This document shows positions 1-9,146 of a stretch of 64,000 bases of DNA, one piece after another (the stretch's first letter is position 1; each line of letters begins with the position of its first letter). This DNA is from Janibacter sp. Soil728. GTDB taxonomy: Bacteria; Actinomycetota; Actinomycetes; Actinomycetales; Dermatophilaceae. Under the pieces are notes generated by a model. The model saw only the letters and a program-made list of their open reading frames with translations, did no database searches and had not been told where the DNA came from. The stretch spans positions 445,913 to 509,912 of the forward strand of contig NZ_LMRZ01000004.1 in assembly GCF_001428305.1 (NCBI RefSeq), written 5' to 3'. A program made the position numbers and the translations under genes.

Positions 1-893
1 ATGCAGGCGACCTCACCGATCGCCCAGATCGCGGGATCCGCGGTGGCGCAGGCGTCGTCGACGACGACCCCGCCACGCTCGCCGACCTCGAGCCCGGCAT
101 CTCTGGCGAGCTCGTCACGCGGCCGGACCCCGACGGCGAAGATCACCACGTCGACGTCGAGCGCCGGCCCCTCACTGAACTTCATCCGCGAGACCGCGCC
201 CCGCTCGCCGACGATCTTCGAGGTCGCGGTGGAGGTCCGAACGCTCACCCCGAGGCCCTCGATGAGTCGCTTGAGCGCCTCGCCGCCGCCGCCGTCGACC
301 TGCAGCGGCATGAGCCGTGGGGCGAACTCGACGACCGTCGTGTCGACATCGAGCGCGCGCAGCGCACCAGCCGCTTCGAGCCCCAGGAGGCCACCTCCGA
401 CGACTGCACCACGCACCGGTCGGTCGACCTCCCCTCGGCGCTGCTCGACGAAGGCGCGCAGGTCGGCGACGTCGTCGATCGTTCGGTAGACGAAGGCTCC
501 TCGCAGGTCCTTGCCCGGCACGGGTGGGACGGCAGCGTAGGAGCCGGTCGCGAGGACCAGCGCGTCGTAGCCCAGTACCTGGCCGGTGCTCGTCGTGACG
601 GTCCGCGCCCCACGGTCGATCGCCTCGGCGCGTACACCGCGACGCAGCGTGACGAGCGGGTCGTCCCACAGCTCCTGCCCCCCGAGGGCCAGGTCCTCCG
701 GCTCACGGCCGGTGAAGTAGGAGGTGAGCGCGACGCGGTCGTAGGGCGCACGGGGCTCCTCGGCGAGCAGCGTGACCGCCCAGCGGCCCTCGCCGTCACG
801 GGCGCGCAGTGCATCGACGAGCCGGCGAGCGACCATGCCTCCGCCGATGATGACGAGGTGCTGCTGGGTGGTGGGTGCGGTGTCCTCTGGCAT
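1..893 (-). CDS. nirB: Nitrite reductase (NADH) large subunit NirB, N-terminal part (runs off window)
   Basis: The ATG at 893 opens a frame with no stop to the window edge; 297 residues are visible. They form the FAD/NADH half of a NirB-type enzyme: a first Rossmann motif near residues 16-21 (IIGGGMVARR), an ATGS element, and a second nucleotide-binding motif (VVGGGLLGLEAA) followed by an acidic strand end, then an AIGE motif. NirB passes NADH electrons through FAD, Fe-S and sirohaem to reduce nitrite to ammonium in the cytoplasm. The sirohaem part and any nirD lie outside the window, so a stand-alone FAD reductase is not excluded. It starts 10 bp after the preceding reductase gene, as the last visible member of the nitrate assimilation operon. 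Confidence 0.8.
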   Translation of the reverse strand, partial: MPEDTAPTTQQHLVIIGGGMVARRLVDALRARDGEGRWAVTLLAEEPRAPYDRVALTSYFTGREPEDLALGGQELWDDPLVTLRRGVRAEAIDRGARTVTTSTGQVLGYDALVLATGSYAAVPPVPGKDLRGAFVYRTIDDVADLRAFVEQRRGEVDRPVRGAVVGGGLLGLEAAGALRALDVDTTVVEFAPRLMPLQVDGGGGEALKRLIEGLGVSVRTSTATSKIVGERGAVSRMKFSEGPALDVDVVIFAVGVRPRDELARDAGLEVGERGGVVVDDACATADPAIWAIGEVAC

Positions 894-903
894 GTCGATC
901 ACG

Positions 904-2430
904 TTAGGAAGCCCTCGTTTCTGCCTGGTCTTGCTCGTGTTTCGCCTGTGTGAACCCGTCCTCACGGGCCGCGGGAGCGGTGGGAGAAGGGGCATCCCCG
1001 GCGTGCAGCCAGTCGAGGATCCCGCAGAGCGCATCCGTGCATCCGCCGCAGCCAGTGGTGGCTCGGGTCGCCTCGACAATCTGCTCGACGGTCGTTGCGC
1101 CGGAGGCGAACTCGGTGCGGATCTCCCCCTTCGTCACGCCGTTGCAGCGGCAGATGGTCGCCCGGTCCGGGATGAGCGAAGGGGAGTCCCGCTGCGTGCC
1201 CGAGGTGGCCGGGGAGATGGCCGGCAGGAGGAGGTGCGCCGGGTCCGCGGGCAGCGGGGTCTGCCTCGTGTAGCTCGTGACGAGGTCGGTGCCGATCCGT
1301 CCGGCGCCGACGGCGGTGGCGCCGACGAGCCGCCCGTCCCGCACGACGATCTCCAGGTGTCGGCCGGCGGAGGGGTCGCTGAGCCGGACGACGCGCAGCG
1401 CTGGGTCGTCGGTGCGGCCGCTGCCGCAGATGCCCATCGTCACGAGGTCGACGCCGGTCGTCTTCGGTCGGACGACATCGCCCACGCCGGTGGTCGCCGG
1501 GGCGGGGGCGCCGCTGGTGAGCAGACCGGCCAGGCGGTGCGCCTGCTCCCACCCCTGCCCGACCAGCCCGCTGGCGCCACAGGGCGGCTGGGCACAGTCG
1601 CCGATCGCGTGGATACGCGGGTCGGCGGTGGTGAGGTCCTCGTCGACGACGATCCCGCGCTCGACGGCGAGCCCGCACCCCTCGGCGAGGTCGACACGTG
1701 GCAACGTCCCTGTGGTCAGGACGAGCAGGTCGGCGGCCAGCACCTCGCCGTTGTCGAGACGGACCCGCCGCAGCCGGCCGTCCTCGACGACGACCTCCTC
1801 GGCGGCGACCCCGACGCGCTGGTCGACGCCCGTGCGCCGCAACGTCGACTCGACCACCCGGCTCGCGGCCTCGTCGAGCTGCCGGTCCATGAGGGCCGGG
1901 GCGGGGTGGACGACGGTGACCGCGAGGTCGCGTCGGGCGAGACCGCTCGCGGCCTCGAGCCCGAGCACGCCCCCGCCGAGGACGATCGCCCGTCGGGCGT
2001 TGAGCGTCGCCGCGATGATCTCCCGGGCGTCGTCGATCGAGCGCAGGACGTGGACGCCGTGCGGCAGCTCGGGCTCGTCGAGGCCGGGCATCGCGGGGAC
2101 GCGCGCGGCGGCACCGGTGGCGAGCACGAGGTGGTCGTAGGGGATCCGGGAGTCGTCGGAGAGCACGACGTCCTGCCGCTCGCGGTCGATGGTGCGCACC
2201 GTGGTGCCGCGCTGCACGCTGACGCGCGGATGGACGGGGGAGGGCATGGCGATCGACGACCAGCCCCGCGACCCGGCCACGACATCGCTGAGCAGCACGC
2301 GGTTGTAGGTCTCCCCGGCCTCCTCGCCGAGCACCGTGACGAGGTGCTTGCCCGCAGCGTCGGCGGTGGTGAGGTCCTCGACGAAGCGTGACCCGACCAT
2401 CCCGTGGCCGATGACGACGACGTGACTCAT
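904..2430 (-). CDS. FAD-dependent NAD(P)H reductase with C-terminal BFD-type [2Fe-2S] domain, nitrate reductase electron donor
   Basis: 508 residues. GHGMVG at residues 8-13 begins a NirB-like FAD domain, GGGVLGLEAA marks the NADH-binding fold, and a BFD-type [2Fe-2S] domain near residues 426-475 has C427, C429, C461 and C464 (CRC and CGGC). There is no sirohaem domain. The family includes NasB-type subunits that carry electrons from NAD(P)H to assimilatory nitrate reductase, and its place directly after the molybdopterin subunit fits that role. Its ATG overlaps the upstream stop by 4 bp, giving translational coupling. It is a partial paralogue of the nirB that follows, so the operon carries two related flavoprotein reductases. 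The acidic, Ala/Pro-rich tail after the last Cys has no recognised function. Confidence 0.8.
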   Translation of the reverse strand: MSHVVVIGHGMVGSRFVEDLTTADAAGKHLVTVLGEEAGETYNRVLLSDVVAGSRGWSSIAMPSPVHPRVSVQRGTTVRTIDRERQDVVLSDDSRIPYDHLVLATGAAARVPAMPGLDEPELPHGVHVLRSIDDAREIIAATLNARRAIVLGGGVLGLEAASGLARRDLAVTVVHPAPALMDRQLDEAASRVVESTLRRTGVDQRVGVAAEEVVVEDGRLRRVRLDNGEVLAADLLVLTTGTLPRVDLAEGCGLAVERGIVVDEDLTTADPRIHAIGDCAQPPCGASGLVGQGWEQAHRLAGLLTSGAPAPATTGVGDVVRPKTTGVDLVTMGICGSGRTDDPALRVVRLSDPSAGRHLEIVVRDGRLVGATAVGAGRIGTDLVTSYTRQTPLPADPAHLLLPAISPATSGTQRDSPSLIPDRATICRCNGVTKGEIRTEFASGATTVEQIVEATRATTGCGGCTDALCGILDWLHAGDAPSPTAPAAREDGFTQAKHEQDQAETRAS

Positions 2431-4571
2431 GCGAGGACCTCCGGGGCGATGGTGTCGGCGGCCCGGACGGGCCGGACCTCGACCGCGCAGACCTTGAACT
2501 CCGGCATCGAGGAGATCGGGTCCACGGCGTCGTTGGTCACGCGGTTGACGCTCCCCGCACCCGGGTGGTGGAAGGGCATGAAGACCGTGTCCGCCCGGAC
2601 CCGGTCGGTCACCCTGGCCGGGGCGATGACGCACCCGCGGGCGGTGACGAGCTCGAGCTCCTCGCCCTCCTCGACGTCCAGACGGTGGGCGAGCAGCGGG
2701 TGGACCTCGACGAAGGGGGTGGGCTGCGCAGCGAGCAGCGCCGGCACCCGCCGCGTCTGGACACCGGACTGGTAGTGCTCGAGCACTCGTCCCGTGATGA
2801 GGAAGAGCGGGGCGTCGGGCCGCAGCTCCTCGGCCGGCCCGACGTGGTCGACGGCAATGAACCGCGCCCTGCCGTCCGGGGTGGGGAAGCCGTCGAGGAG
2901 GACGCGCGGGGTGCCCGGGTGCGGTGCCTCCCCTGCGTCGGTGGCGGGGCAGGGCCAGTGCAGGTCGGCCTCGCGGTCGAGGCGTGCGTGGGACAGCCCG
3001 GAGTAGTCCGCGCGTCCGCCGGCGCTCGCCCGGGCCAGCTCGTCGAAGACCTCCGCCGGGTCGGTCGACCACGAGCCCGGGGCTGCGAGGCGCTGCGCGA
3101 GCTGCGACCAGACCCACAGCTCGGAGACCACCCCCTCCGGTGGGTTGATCGCCTTGCGGCGCCTGATGATCCGGCCCTCGAGATTGGTCATCGTGCCCTC
3201 CTCCTCGGCCCACTGGGTGACAGGTAGGACGATGTCGGCGAGCGCGACCGTCTCGCTCGGGAAGATGTCGCAGACGACGAGGAGGTCGAGCGCCCGCAGA
3301 CGGTCGACGACGGCGTCCGCGCGCGGGGCGCTGACCACGGGGTTGGCCCCGTGCACGAGCAGGGCGCGTGGGCCTCCGGGCGTGCCGAGCGACTGCAGCA
3401 GCGCGATCGCCGGCAGCCCCGGGCCGGGCAGGTCCTCGGGGTCGACGCCCCACACGCCAGCGACGTGCTCGCGTGCCGCGGGGTCGGTGATCATCCGGTA
3501 GCCCGGCAGCTGGTCGGCCTTCTGCCCGTGCTCTCGACCGCCTTGGCCGTTGCCCTGGCCGGTGAGAGCGCCGTAGCCGCTCCCTGCGCGCCCGACGAGC
3601 CCGAGCGTGAGGGCTAGATTGATCGCGGCGGTGACTGTCGCGGTCCCTTGGCTCGACTGCTCGACACCACGGCCGGTGAGGACGTACGCGCCGGCCCCGC
3701 CGTGGGCCGGGCTGGCCCCGGCGAGCAGCCGGGCGGTGCGACGGAGCTCGTCGGCAGGGACACCGCACACCTGCTCGGCGCGCTCGGGCCACCACGCGGC
3801 GACCGATCGGACGACGTCCTGCCAGCCGGTCGTGCGCTCGCTGACGTACGGCTCGTCGACGAGCTCCTCGGCGACGAGCACGTGGAGCAGGGCCTGGAGC
3901 ACGACGAGGTCGGTGCCGGGCACCGGCTGCAGGTGGATCCCGTGGCCGTCCTCGGTGAGGTCGGCGGTGGCCGATCGACGTGGGTCCACGACGACGAGTC
4001 CCCCGGCGTCGCGTGCACCGGACAGGTGCGGGACGAAGGGGGGCATCGTCTCCACGACATTGCTCCCGAGCAGCAGGACGGCGCCGGCCGTGTCGAGGTC
4101 GGCGACGGGGAAGGGGAGGCCCCTGTCGAGGCCCAGCGAGCGGTTGGCCGCGGCCGCTGCGGATGCCATGCAGAAGCGACCGTTGTAGTCGATGTTCTTG
4201 CTGCGCAGGGCGACCCGGGTGAACTTGCCGAGCTGGTAGGCCTTCTCGTTGGTGAGGCCACCGCCGCCGAAGACCGCCACGGCATCGGGTCCGTGCTCGG
4301 CGGCGACGGCACGCAGCCGGTCGGCCAAGAGGTCCAGCGCCGACTCCCAGGTCACCTCGCGCAGCTCGCCGCCCCGGTCACGCACGAGGGGAGCGGTGAG
4401 TCGGTCCGGCGCCCGGAGCAGCTCCGCGGAGGCGCCGCCCTTGCGGCACAGGCCTCCCCGGTTGGTGGGGAACTCGCGTCCGGCCACGAGCAGGGGAGGG
4501 AGGCTCCCTTCGGCGCGGGTGAGGGTCATCGCGCACTGCAGCGCGCAGTACGGGCAGTGGCTGTCGGTCAT
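2427..4571 (-). CDS. nasA: Assimilatory nitrate reductase catalytic subunit (molybdopterin oxidoreductase)
   Basis: 714 residues, normal for NasA/NarB-type enzymes. The N-terminus has a [4Fe-4S] motif with C6, C9, C13 and C42; molybdopterin oxidoreductase and molydopterin dinucleotide-binding domains follow, with GRFCMASAA early, VLLLGSN and VVDPRRSATADL in the middle and FMPFHHPGAGSVN near the end. It should reduce nitrate to nitrite in the cytoplasm using Mo-bis-MGD. The start at 4571 was chosen because the cluster motif begins only a few residues in and because the codon overlaps the narK stop (TGATG), which gives tight coupling. Electrons probably come from the next gene's product. The C-terminal [2Fe-2S] domain seen in some homologues is absent here and lies in that separate reductase. 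Confidence 0.88.
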   Translation of the reverse strand: MTDSHCPYCALQCAMTLTRAEGSLPPLLVAGREFPTNRGGLCRKGGASAELLRAPDRLTAPLVRDRGGELREVTWESALDLLADRLRAVAAEHGPDAVAVFGGGGLTNEKAYQLGKFTRVALRSKNIDYNGRFCMASAAAAANRSLGLDRGLPFPVADLDTAGAVLLLGSNVVETMPPFVPHLSGARDAGGLVVVDPRRSATADLTEDGHGIHLQPVPGTDLVVLQALLHVLVAEELVDEPYVSERTTGWQDVVRSVAAWWPERAEQVCGVPADELRRTARLLAGASPAHGGAGAYVLTGRGVEQSSQGTATVTAAINLALTLGLVGRAGSGYGALTGQGNGQGGREHGQKADQLPGYRMITDPAAREHVAGVWGVDPEDLPGPGLPAIALLQSLGTPGGPRALLVHGANPVVSAPRADAVVDRLRALDLLVVCDIFPSETVALADIVLPVTQWAEEEGTMTNLEGRIIRRRKAINPPEGVVSELWVWSQLAQRLAAPGSWSTDPAEVFDELARASAGGRADYSGLSHARLDREADLHWPCPATDAGEAPHPGTPRVLLDGFPTPDGRARFIAVDHVGPAEELRPDAPLFLITGRVLEHYQSGVQTRRVPALLAAQPTPFVEVHPLLAHRLDVEEGEELELVTARGCVIAPARVTDRVRADTVFMPFHHPGAGSVNRVTNDAVDPISSMPEFKVCAVEVRPVRAADTIAPEVLA

Positions 4572-5929
4572 CAGATGCCCTCGCCGGCCAGCCGCGCGCC
4601 GCGACGCAGGTAGACCGCCCACGTGATCGTGGACATGAGGACGTACGCGGTGATAAAGACACCGATCGCCGGCACGAGCGAGTCGTGGGCGGTCATCGAC
4701 ATCGCGAAGCCGCGCGGCACGAGGAACCCGCCGAGCGCCCCTACGGCCCCGGCGATGCCGATGCACCCGGCGGCACCGCGTCGCGCCGTCGCGAGCTCGT
4801 CGCCGCTACGGACGCCGGCGCGGAAGACCGCCGGGATCATCCGGTAGGTCGCACCGTTGCCGGTCCCTGCCCCGACGAAGAGGACGAGGAAGGCGGTGAG
4901 GAAGAGCGCGAAGGAGTGCATCGACAGGGCGAGGATCGCTGCTCCGGCTGCGGTGCCCATGACGGCGAAGGCGGCGATCGTCACCCGGGCACCCCCGAAC
5001 CGGTCGGCGACCATGCCGCCGATCGGACGGCTGGTGGCACCGAGGACCGCTCCGAGGAAGGCGAGCGAGGTCGACGTCTCGGGGAACTGTGTCGTGAGCA
5101 GGGTGGGGAAGGCGACGGAGTACCCGATGAAGGAGCCGAAGGTGCCGATGTAGAGGACGGAGATGATCCACGTGTGCGGGTGCGTCGCGGCCCGGGCCCA
5201 GCTGCGGTGGTCGGACCGGGCCGTGCTGAGGTTGTCCATCCCGCGCCAGGCTCCGGCAGCGGCGAGGAGCACGAGCGGGACGAAGACCAGACCGGCGCGC
5301 TCGAGGTGGATCCCGGCGCCGACGGCGATGACCGCGGGGATGATGAGCTGGACGATGCCGGTGCCGAGGTTGCCACCGGCAGCGTTGAGCCCCAAGGCCT
5401 TTCCCTTCTCCGCCTCGGGGAAGAAGAAGGAGATGTTGGTCATCGACGAGGCGAAGTTGCCGCCACCGAAGCCGGCGAGGGCGGCGACGGCGAGCAGGGT
5501 GGCGAAGGGGGTCTCGGGCCGGCCCACGACCCACGCCAGGGAGAGGGTCGGCAGGAGGAGGAGCAAGGCGGAGACGATCGTCCAGTTGCGTCCGCCCACG
5601 AGCGGGATCATGAAGGTGTACGGCACCCGCAGTGAGGCGCCGACGAGGCTCGGCACCGCGATGAGCCAGAACTGCTGGTCGAGCGTCAGCACGAACCCGG
5701 CCGCGGGCAGCTGCGGCACGACGACGCTCCACAGCGCCCACACGCAGAAGCCGAGGAGCTCCGCCAGCACCGACCAGCGCAGGTTGCGCTGTGCGACGGC
5801 GCGGCCACTCGCTGCCCAGAAGCCGGCGTCCTCCGGGTCCCAGTGGTCGATCCACCGCCCGGCGCGGAGGACGGGCCCCGCTGGGGCAGCGGCGATGTCG
5901 GGCGTGACGACAGTGGTCGGCGAGGTCAT
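4571..5929 (-). CDS. narK: Nitrate/nitrite transporter, NarK-type MFS
   Basis: 452 residues with about 12 hydrophobic segments. It has the nitrate-porter signature (GFGGGNFASSM near residue 175, then NAAGGNLG), and the RVPYTF segment carries the arginine that binds anion in this family. It is an inner-membrane nitrate importer or nitrate/nitrite exchanger. It is the first gene of the minus-strand assimilation operon and overlaps the reductase start by one base, which supports a role in supplying nitrate for assimilation. The narGHJI operon further along has no narK of its own, so this protein may serve both systems (inference). A symmetric TTAAC-containing element lies 44-62 bp upstream of its ATG. 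Confidence 0.9.
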   Translation of the reverse strand: MTSPTTVVTPDIAAAPAGPVLRAGRWIDHWDPEDAGFWAASGRAVAQRNLRWSVLAELLGFCVWALWSVVVPQLPAAGFVLTLDQQFWLIAVPSLVGASLRVPYTFMIPLVGGRNWTIVSALLLLLPTLSLAWVVGRPETPFATLLAVAALAGFGGGNFASSMTNISFFFPEAEKGKALGLNAAGGNLGTGIVQLIIPAVIAVGAGIHLERAGLVFVPLVLLAAAGAWRGMDNLSTARSDHRSWARAATHPHTWIISVLYIGTFGSFIGYSVAFPTLLTTQFPETSTSLAFLGAVLGATSRPIGGMVADRFGGARVTIAAFAVMGTAAGAAILALSMHSFALFLTAFLVLFVGAGTGNGATYRMIPAVFRAGVRSGDELATARRGAAGCIGIAGAVGALGGFLVPRGFAMSMTAHDSLVPAIGVFITAYVLMSTITWAVYLRRGARLAGEGI

Positions 5930-5972
5930 GCGCAGAGGCTCGCAAGCGGGTGTTTCGCGCTCCCACGGGTGG

Positions 5973-5991
5973 GGTTAATCCCGTGTTAACC
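5973..5991 (-). promoter_or_regulatory. Candidate operator upstream of narK operon (TTAAC repeats)
   Basis: The arms GGTTAA and TTAACC are separated by 7 bp, 44-62 bp before the narK ATG. Read in the gene direction this is two TTAAC elements with 6 bp between them, an 11-bp period. GlnR-type nitrogen regulators of actinobacteria bind tandem elements with that period, so nitrogen control is possible, but the match to the GlnR consensus is only partial. Confidence 0.4.
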
Positions 5992-6035
5992 GCCCCGCAC
6001 GCCGGCGACCACGCACGTGTGAGGCCACGAAGGAA

Positions 6036-6051
6036 CCCTGCGGATGCAGGG
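6036..6051 (-). terminator. Short hairpin downstream of pncB
   Basis: CCCTGC and GCAGGG arms around a GGAT loop lie 8 bp past the pncB stop. There is no T tract, and the stem is short, so it is a weak terminator candidate. Confidence 0.35.
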
Positions 6052-6058
6052 GGAGGGG

Positions 6059-7372
6059 TCAGGGGGTCTCGGTGAGGAAGATCGTCTCGACCGCTGGCTG
6101 CCCCTGGCTCAGCTGGTGCGCGGACCGCGGCAGCTCGGCCACGGATGCCTCGTGCCGGGCTCGTCCCGCCTCCAGCGTCGCGTGCTCACGCCCGACGACC
6201 TCGCCGTCGGCCACGAGTCGCACGAGCAGGTCGCGGTCGTCGGCGTCGCCGACCGGCTGCTCGCCGATGCCGAGCACCTCGGCCTCGACGACACCGAGCG
6301 GGTTGCGGCGACGCAGCGCGTACTTGCGTCCACCGATCGACACCTTGTCCTTGCTCTTCTTGGCGACCCCGATCATCGTGCCCGCGTCGTCCTCACGGGC
6401 GACGAGCTTGTAGACCATCGACGCGGTCGGGTGTCCGGAGCCGGTGACCACGCGCGTCCCGACGCCGTAGGTGTCGACCGGTGCCGCGGCCAGCGCGGCG
6501 ATCGCGTACTCGTCGAGGTCGGAGGTGACGACGATCTTGGTCTCGGTCGCGCCCAGCGCGTCCAGCTGCTCGCGGACCTCGCTCGCCTGGACCACGAGGT
6601 CCCCCGAGTCGAGACGCACCCCACCGAGGGAGGTGCCGCCGACCTCGATGGCCGTGCTCACCCCTTCGGTCACGTCGTAGGTGTCCACGAGCAGCGTGGT
6701 GCCGGTGCCGAGGGAGGCGATCTGCGCCTCGAAGGCCTCGCGCTCGCTCTCGTGGAGCAGGGTGAAGGCGTGCGCCGCGGTCCCGCCCGTGGGCACGCCG
6801 TAGCGGCGTCCCGCCTCGAGGTTGGAGGTCGAGGAGAAACCGGCGATGTACGCCGCCCGGGCCGCAGCGACGGCTGCCCCGTCGTGGGTGCGGCGGCTGC
6901 CCATCTCGATGACCGGTCGGGTCCCGGCCGCACCGGTCATCCGTGAGGCCGCCGAGGCGACCGCGGAGTCGTGGTTGAGGATCGACAGGACGACCGTCTC
7001 GAGGATCACGCCGTGCGCGAAGTCGGACTCGACGACGAGCACGGGGGAGTAGGGGAAGTAGGTCTCGCCCTCGGCGTAGCCCCACACGTCCCCGTCGAAG
7101 CGGTAGTCGGCGAGGAAGTCGAGCGTCCGCTGGTCGACGACCTCGCGGTCGCGCAGGTCCGCCAGCTCCGCGTCGCCGAAGCGGAAGTCCTCGATCGCGT
7201 CGAGCACCCGCCCGACCCCGGCGAGGACGCCGTAGCGCCTTCCCGACGGCAGCCGCCGAGCGAAGGTCTCGAAGACGCACTGACGCGATGCGGCGCCGCT
7301 GTGGAGGGCAGCCTGGAGCATCGTCAGCTCGTAGTGATCGGTGAGCAGCGCGGTGCTGGGTCGGATCGTCAC
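6059..7372 (-). CDS. pncB: Nicotinate phosphoribosyltransferase
   Basis: 437 residues from GTG at 7372 (VTIRPSTALLTDHYELTM); this start puts the family's N-terminal TDxYELTM element near residue 12. Other family elements are FVGF-like AYIAGFSSTSN, VRLDSGDL and GVGTRVVTGSG. The enzyme joins nicotinate and PRPP to nicotinate mononucleotide with ATP hydrolysis, the first step of NAD salvage, in the cytoplasm. It faces clpS with only 24 bp between the start codons, so the two promoters must overlap each other or the opposite gene. A pncB beside clpS is common in actinobacteria (general knowledge). No Shine-Dalgarno sequence is evident, so a leaderless message is possible. Confidence 0.92.
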   Translation of the reverse strand: MTIRPSTALLTDHYELTMLQAALHSGAASRQCVFETFARRLPSGRRYGVLAGVGRVLDAIEDFRFGDAELADLRDREVVDQRTLDFLADYRFDGDVWGYAEGETYFPYSPVLVVESDFAHGVILETVVLSILNHDSAVASAASRMTGAAGTRPVIEMGSRRTHDGAAVAAARAAYIAGFSSTSNLEAGRRYGVPTGGTAAHAFTLLHESEREAFEAQIASLGTGTTLLVDTYDVTEGVSTAIEVGGTSLGGVRLDSGDLVVQASEVREQLDALGATETKIVVTSDLDEYAIAALAAAPVDTYGVGTRVVTGSGHPTASMVYKLVAREDDAGTMIGVAKKSKDKVSIGGRKYALRRRNPLGVVEAEVLGIGEQPVGDADDRDLLVRLVADGEVVGREHATLEAGRARHEASVAELPRSAHQLSQGQPAVETIFLTETP

Positions 7373-7396
7373 GCTGGCCACTCTAGGGTGGAGGGC

Positions 7397-7687
7397 GTGT
7401 CCATCGCCCCAGCCGAGCAGCAGACGAGCGAGCCCGACGTCGTCGAGGCCGTCGACACCCCGTGGATCACGTTGGTGTGGAATGACCCGGTCAACCTCAT
7501 GTCCTACGTGACCTGGGTCTTCCAGACGCACTTCGGGTACTCCAAGCAGCAGGCCGAGAAGCTCATGATGGATGTCCACCTCAAGGGGCGCGCCGTCGTG
7601 GCGAACGGCCCCAAGGAGCAGATGGAAGCCGACACCGAGGCGCTGCAGGGCTACGGCCTGTGGGCGACCTTCCAGAAGGACGTCTGA
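7397..7687 (+). CDS. clpS: ATP-dependent Clp protease adaptor ClpS
   Basis: 96 residues from GTG at 7397, preceded by a GGTGGAGGG ribosome site. The ClpS core is clear: LVWNDPVNLMSYVTWVF, which contains the N-degron pocket residues, then HFGYSKQQAEKLMMDVHLKGRAVV. The first 25 residues are a flexible tail. ClpS binds the ClpA/ClpC N-domain and delivers N-end-rule substrates to ClpP. A longer upstream frame exists but overlaps pncB heavily and lacks family similarity. The stop overlaps the next ATG (TGATG), starting a coupled four-gene run. Confidence 0.93.
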   Translation: MSIAPAEQQTSEPDVVEAVDTPWITLVWNDPVNLMSYVTWVFQTHFGYSKQQAEKLMMDVHLKGRAVVANGPKEQMEADTEALQGYGLWATFQKDV

Positions 7688-8328
7688 TGGCGCACGCGTT
7701 CACCGCCGACGGTCAGGAGCTCGTCGCGATCATGGACGAGGACGAGCGGGCCGTCGTGGCCGGCCTGTGCCTGCAGGTCATGGACCTCGTCGCTCCCACC
7801 AGCACCACGGCGAAGGGGGATCCCAGCGACCCCTTCGAGGCGATCGTGGCCGGGCTGGGTGACCTGGCGACGGACACCGAGGACGGTGCGGCCGGACTCG
7901 ACGTGCCCGACCGGGCCTTCGGTCTCGACCACGACCGTGACCCGGCGCTGGATCGCCTCTTCCCGACGGGCAACCGCGAGGACGAGCAGGAGGCGGCGGA
8001 GTTTCGCCGGTTCACCGAGCAGGGGCTGCGCCAGCGCAAGCACCAGGGCCTGACGACGACGGTGCGCACCCTCGAGGCTGCCGACGACGACCGGTGGGTC
8101 GTGACGCGGGCGCAGGCACCGGCCGTGCTCATCGCGCTCACCGACATCCGACTCGTCATGGGCGAGCGGCTCGGGCTGCGCACCGACGAGGACGCCAACC
8201 GGCTCGAGGAGCTCATCGAGACCCTCGATGCGGACGACCCCGCGGTCTTCGCACTGAGCATCTACGACTTCCTCACCTGGCTGCAGGAGTCGCTGACCCA
8301 GGCACTCATCGGCGAGGACGACGAGTGA
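7687..8328 (+). CDS. DUF2017 family protein
   Basis: 213 residues. Its sequence and its position between clpS and murI match the actinobacterial DUF2017 family, which has no established function. It is acidic, and is mostly helical by appearance, with a central segment rich in Glu, Arg and Gln ([13 protein letters not shown]) and a C-terminal [18 protein letters not shown] segment. No signal peptide, membrane span or catalytic motif is seen. It overlaps the clpS stop and the murI start, so its expression is coupled to both; a role with Clp proteolysis is only inferred from that conserved neighbourhood. Confidence 0.85.
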   Translation: MAHAFTADGQELVAIMDEDERAVVAGLCLQVMDLVAPTSTTAKGDPSDPFEAIVAGLGDLATDTEDGAAGLDVPDRAFGLDHDRDPALDRLFPTGNREDEQEAAEFRRFTEQGLRQRKHQGLTTTVRTLEAADDDRWVVTRAQAPAVLIALTDIRLVMGERLGLRTDEDANRLEELIETLDADDPAVFALSIYDFLTWLQESLTQALIGEDDE

Positions 8329-9146
8329 GCAGTGCACCGGCAGCGGCCCAGCCCATCGGCATCTTCGACTCCGGGCTCGGCGGTCTGACGGTCGCCCGCG
8401 CCGTGCTCGACCAGCTGCCCCACGAGTCCATCGCCTACCTCGGCGACACGGCGCGAGCCCCCTACGGCCCCAAGCCGATCGCCCAGACCCGCCAGTACGC
8501 GCTCGAGTGCCTCGACCGTCTGGTCGACCACGGCGTCAAGCTCCTCGTCATCGCCTGCAACACGGCCAGCGCCGCCGTCCTGCACGATGCGCGCGAGCGC
8601 TACGACGTCCCGGTCGTCGAGGTCATCCGGCCGGCCGTGCGCCGCGCTGTCCTGGCCACGCGCAACCAGCGCGTCGGCGTGATCTCGACGGCGGGCACGC
8701 ACCGCTCGCGGGCCTACCTCGACGCCTTCGCCGCGGCCCCCCAGACGCAGGTCATCTCGCAGCCCTGCCCGCGGTTCGTGGAGCTGGTCGAGGCGGGGAC
8801 GACGTCCGGGCCGGAGGTGCTCGACGTCGCGCGCGCCTACCTCGCCCCCCTTCGTCAGGCAGAGGTGGACACCCTCGTGCTGGGCTGCACCCACTACCCG
8901 CTGCTGACCGGCGCGCTCTCCTACGTCATGGGCGAGGGTGTCACGCTCGTCTCATCGGCCGAGGAGACCGCCAAGGACGTCTACCGTGTTCTTGCGGACC
9001 TCGACCTGCTGCGCCCCGAGACCCTCCCGGACCCCGCCCACGGGTTCACGACCACGGGGGACCCGGAGCGCTTCCGGTTGCTGGCCCGCCGCTTCCTCGG
9101 ACCCGAGGTCGCAGATGTCTTCGCCACCTTGGGAGAAGAGCGTTGA
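8325..9146 (+). CDS. murI: Glutamate racemase
   Basis: 273 residues from GTG at 8325, overlapping the preceding stop by 4 bp. The signature elements are present: [10 protein letters not shown] near residue 14, ACNTAS with the first catalytic Cys near residue 77, and GCTHYPLL with the second near residue 187. It converts L- to D-glutamate for peptidoglycan precursors in the cytoplasm. Longer in-frame extensions upstream overlap the DUF2017 gene and are rejected. It is coupled to the MBL-fold gene downstream. Confidence 0.94.
   Translation: MSSAPAAAQPIGIFDSGLGGLTVARAVLDQLPHESIAYLGDTARAPYGPKPIAQTRQYALECLDRLVDHGVKLLVIACNTASAAVLHDARERYDVPVVEVIRPAVRRAVLATRNQRVGVISTAGTHRSRAYLDAFAAAPQTQVISQPCPRFVELVEAGTTSGPEVLDVARAYLAPLRQAEVDTLVLGCTHYPLLTGALSYVMGEGVTLVSSAEETAKDVYRVLADLDLLRPETLPDPAHGFTTTGDPERFRLLARRFLGPEVADVFATLGEER

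Noticed and set aside
772..2391. A long plus-strand frame opposite the nirB/reductase genes
   Set aside because: It has an Asp/Gly/Val/Arg-skewed composition typical of an antisense frame in GC-rich DNA and no family similarity, while the minus strand has clear FAD motifs.
904..3795. A 963-residue minus-strand frame spanning two genes
   Set aside because: Only its last 508 residues are protein-like; the first part is an Arg/Pro-rich shadow of the nitrate reductase gene. The true start is ATG 2430, with a 4-bp overlap.
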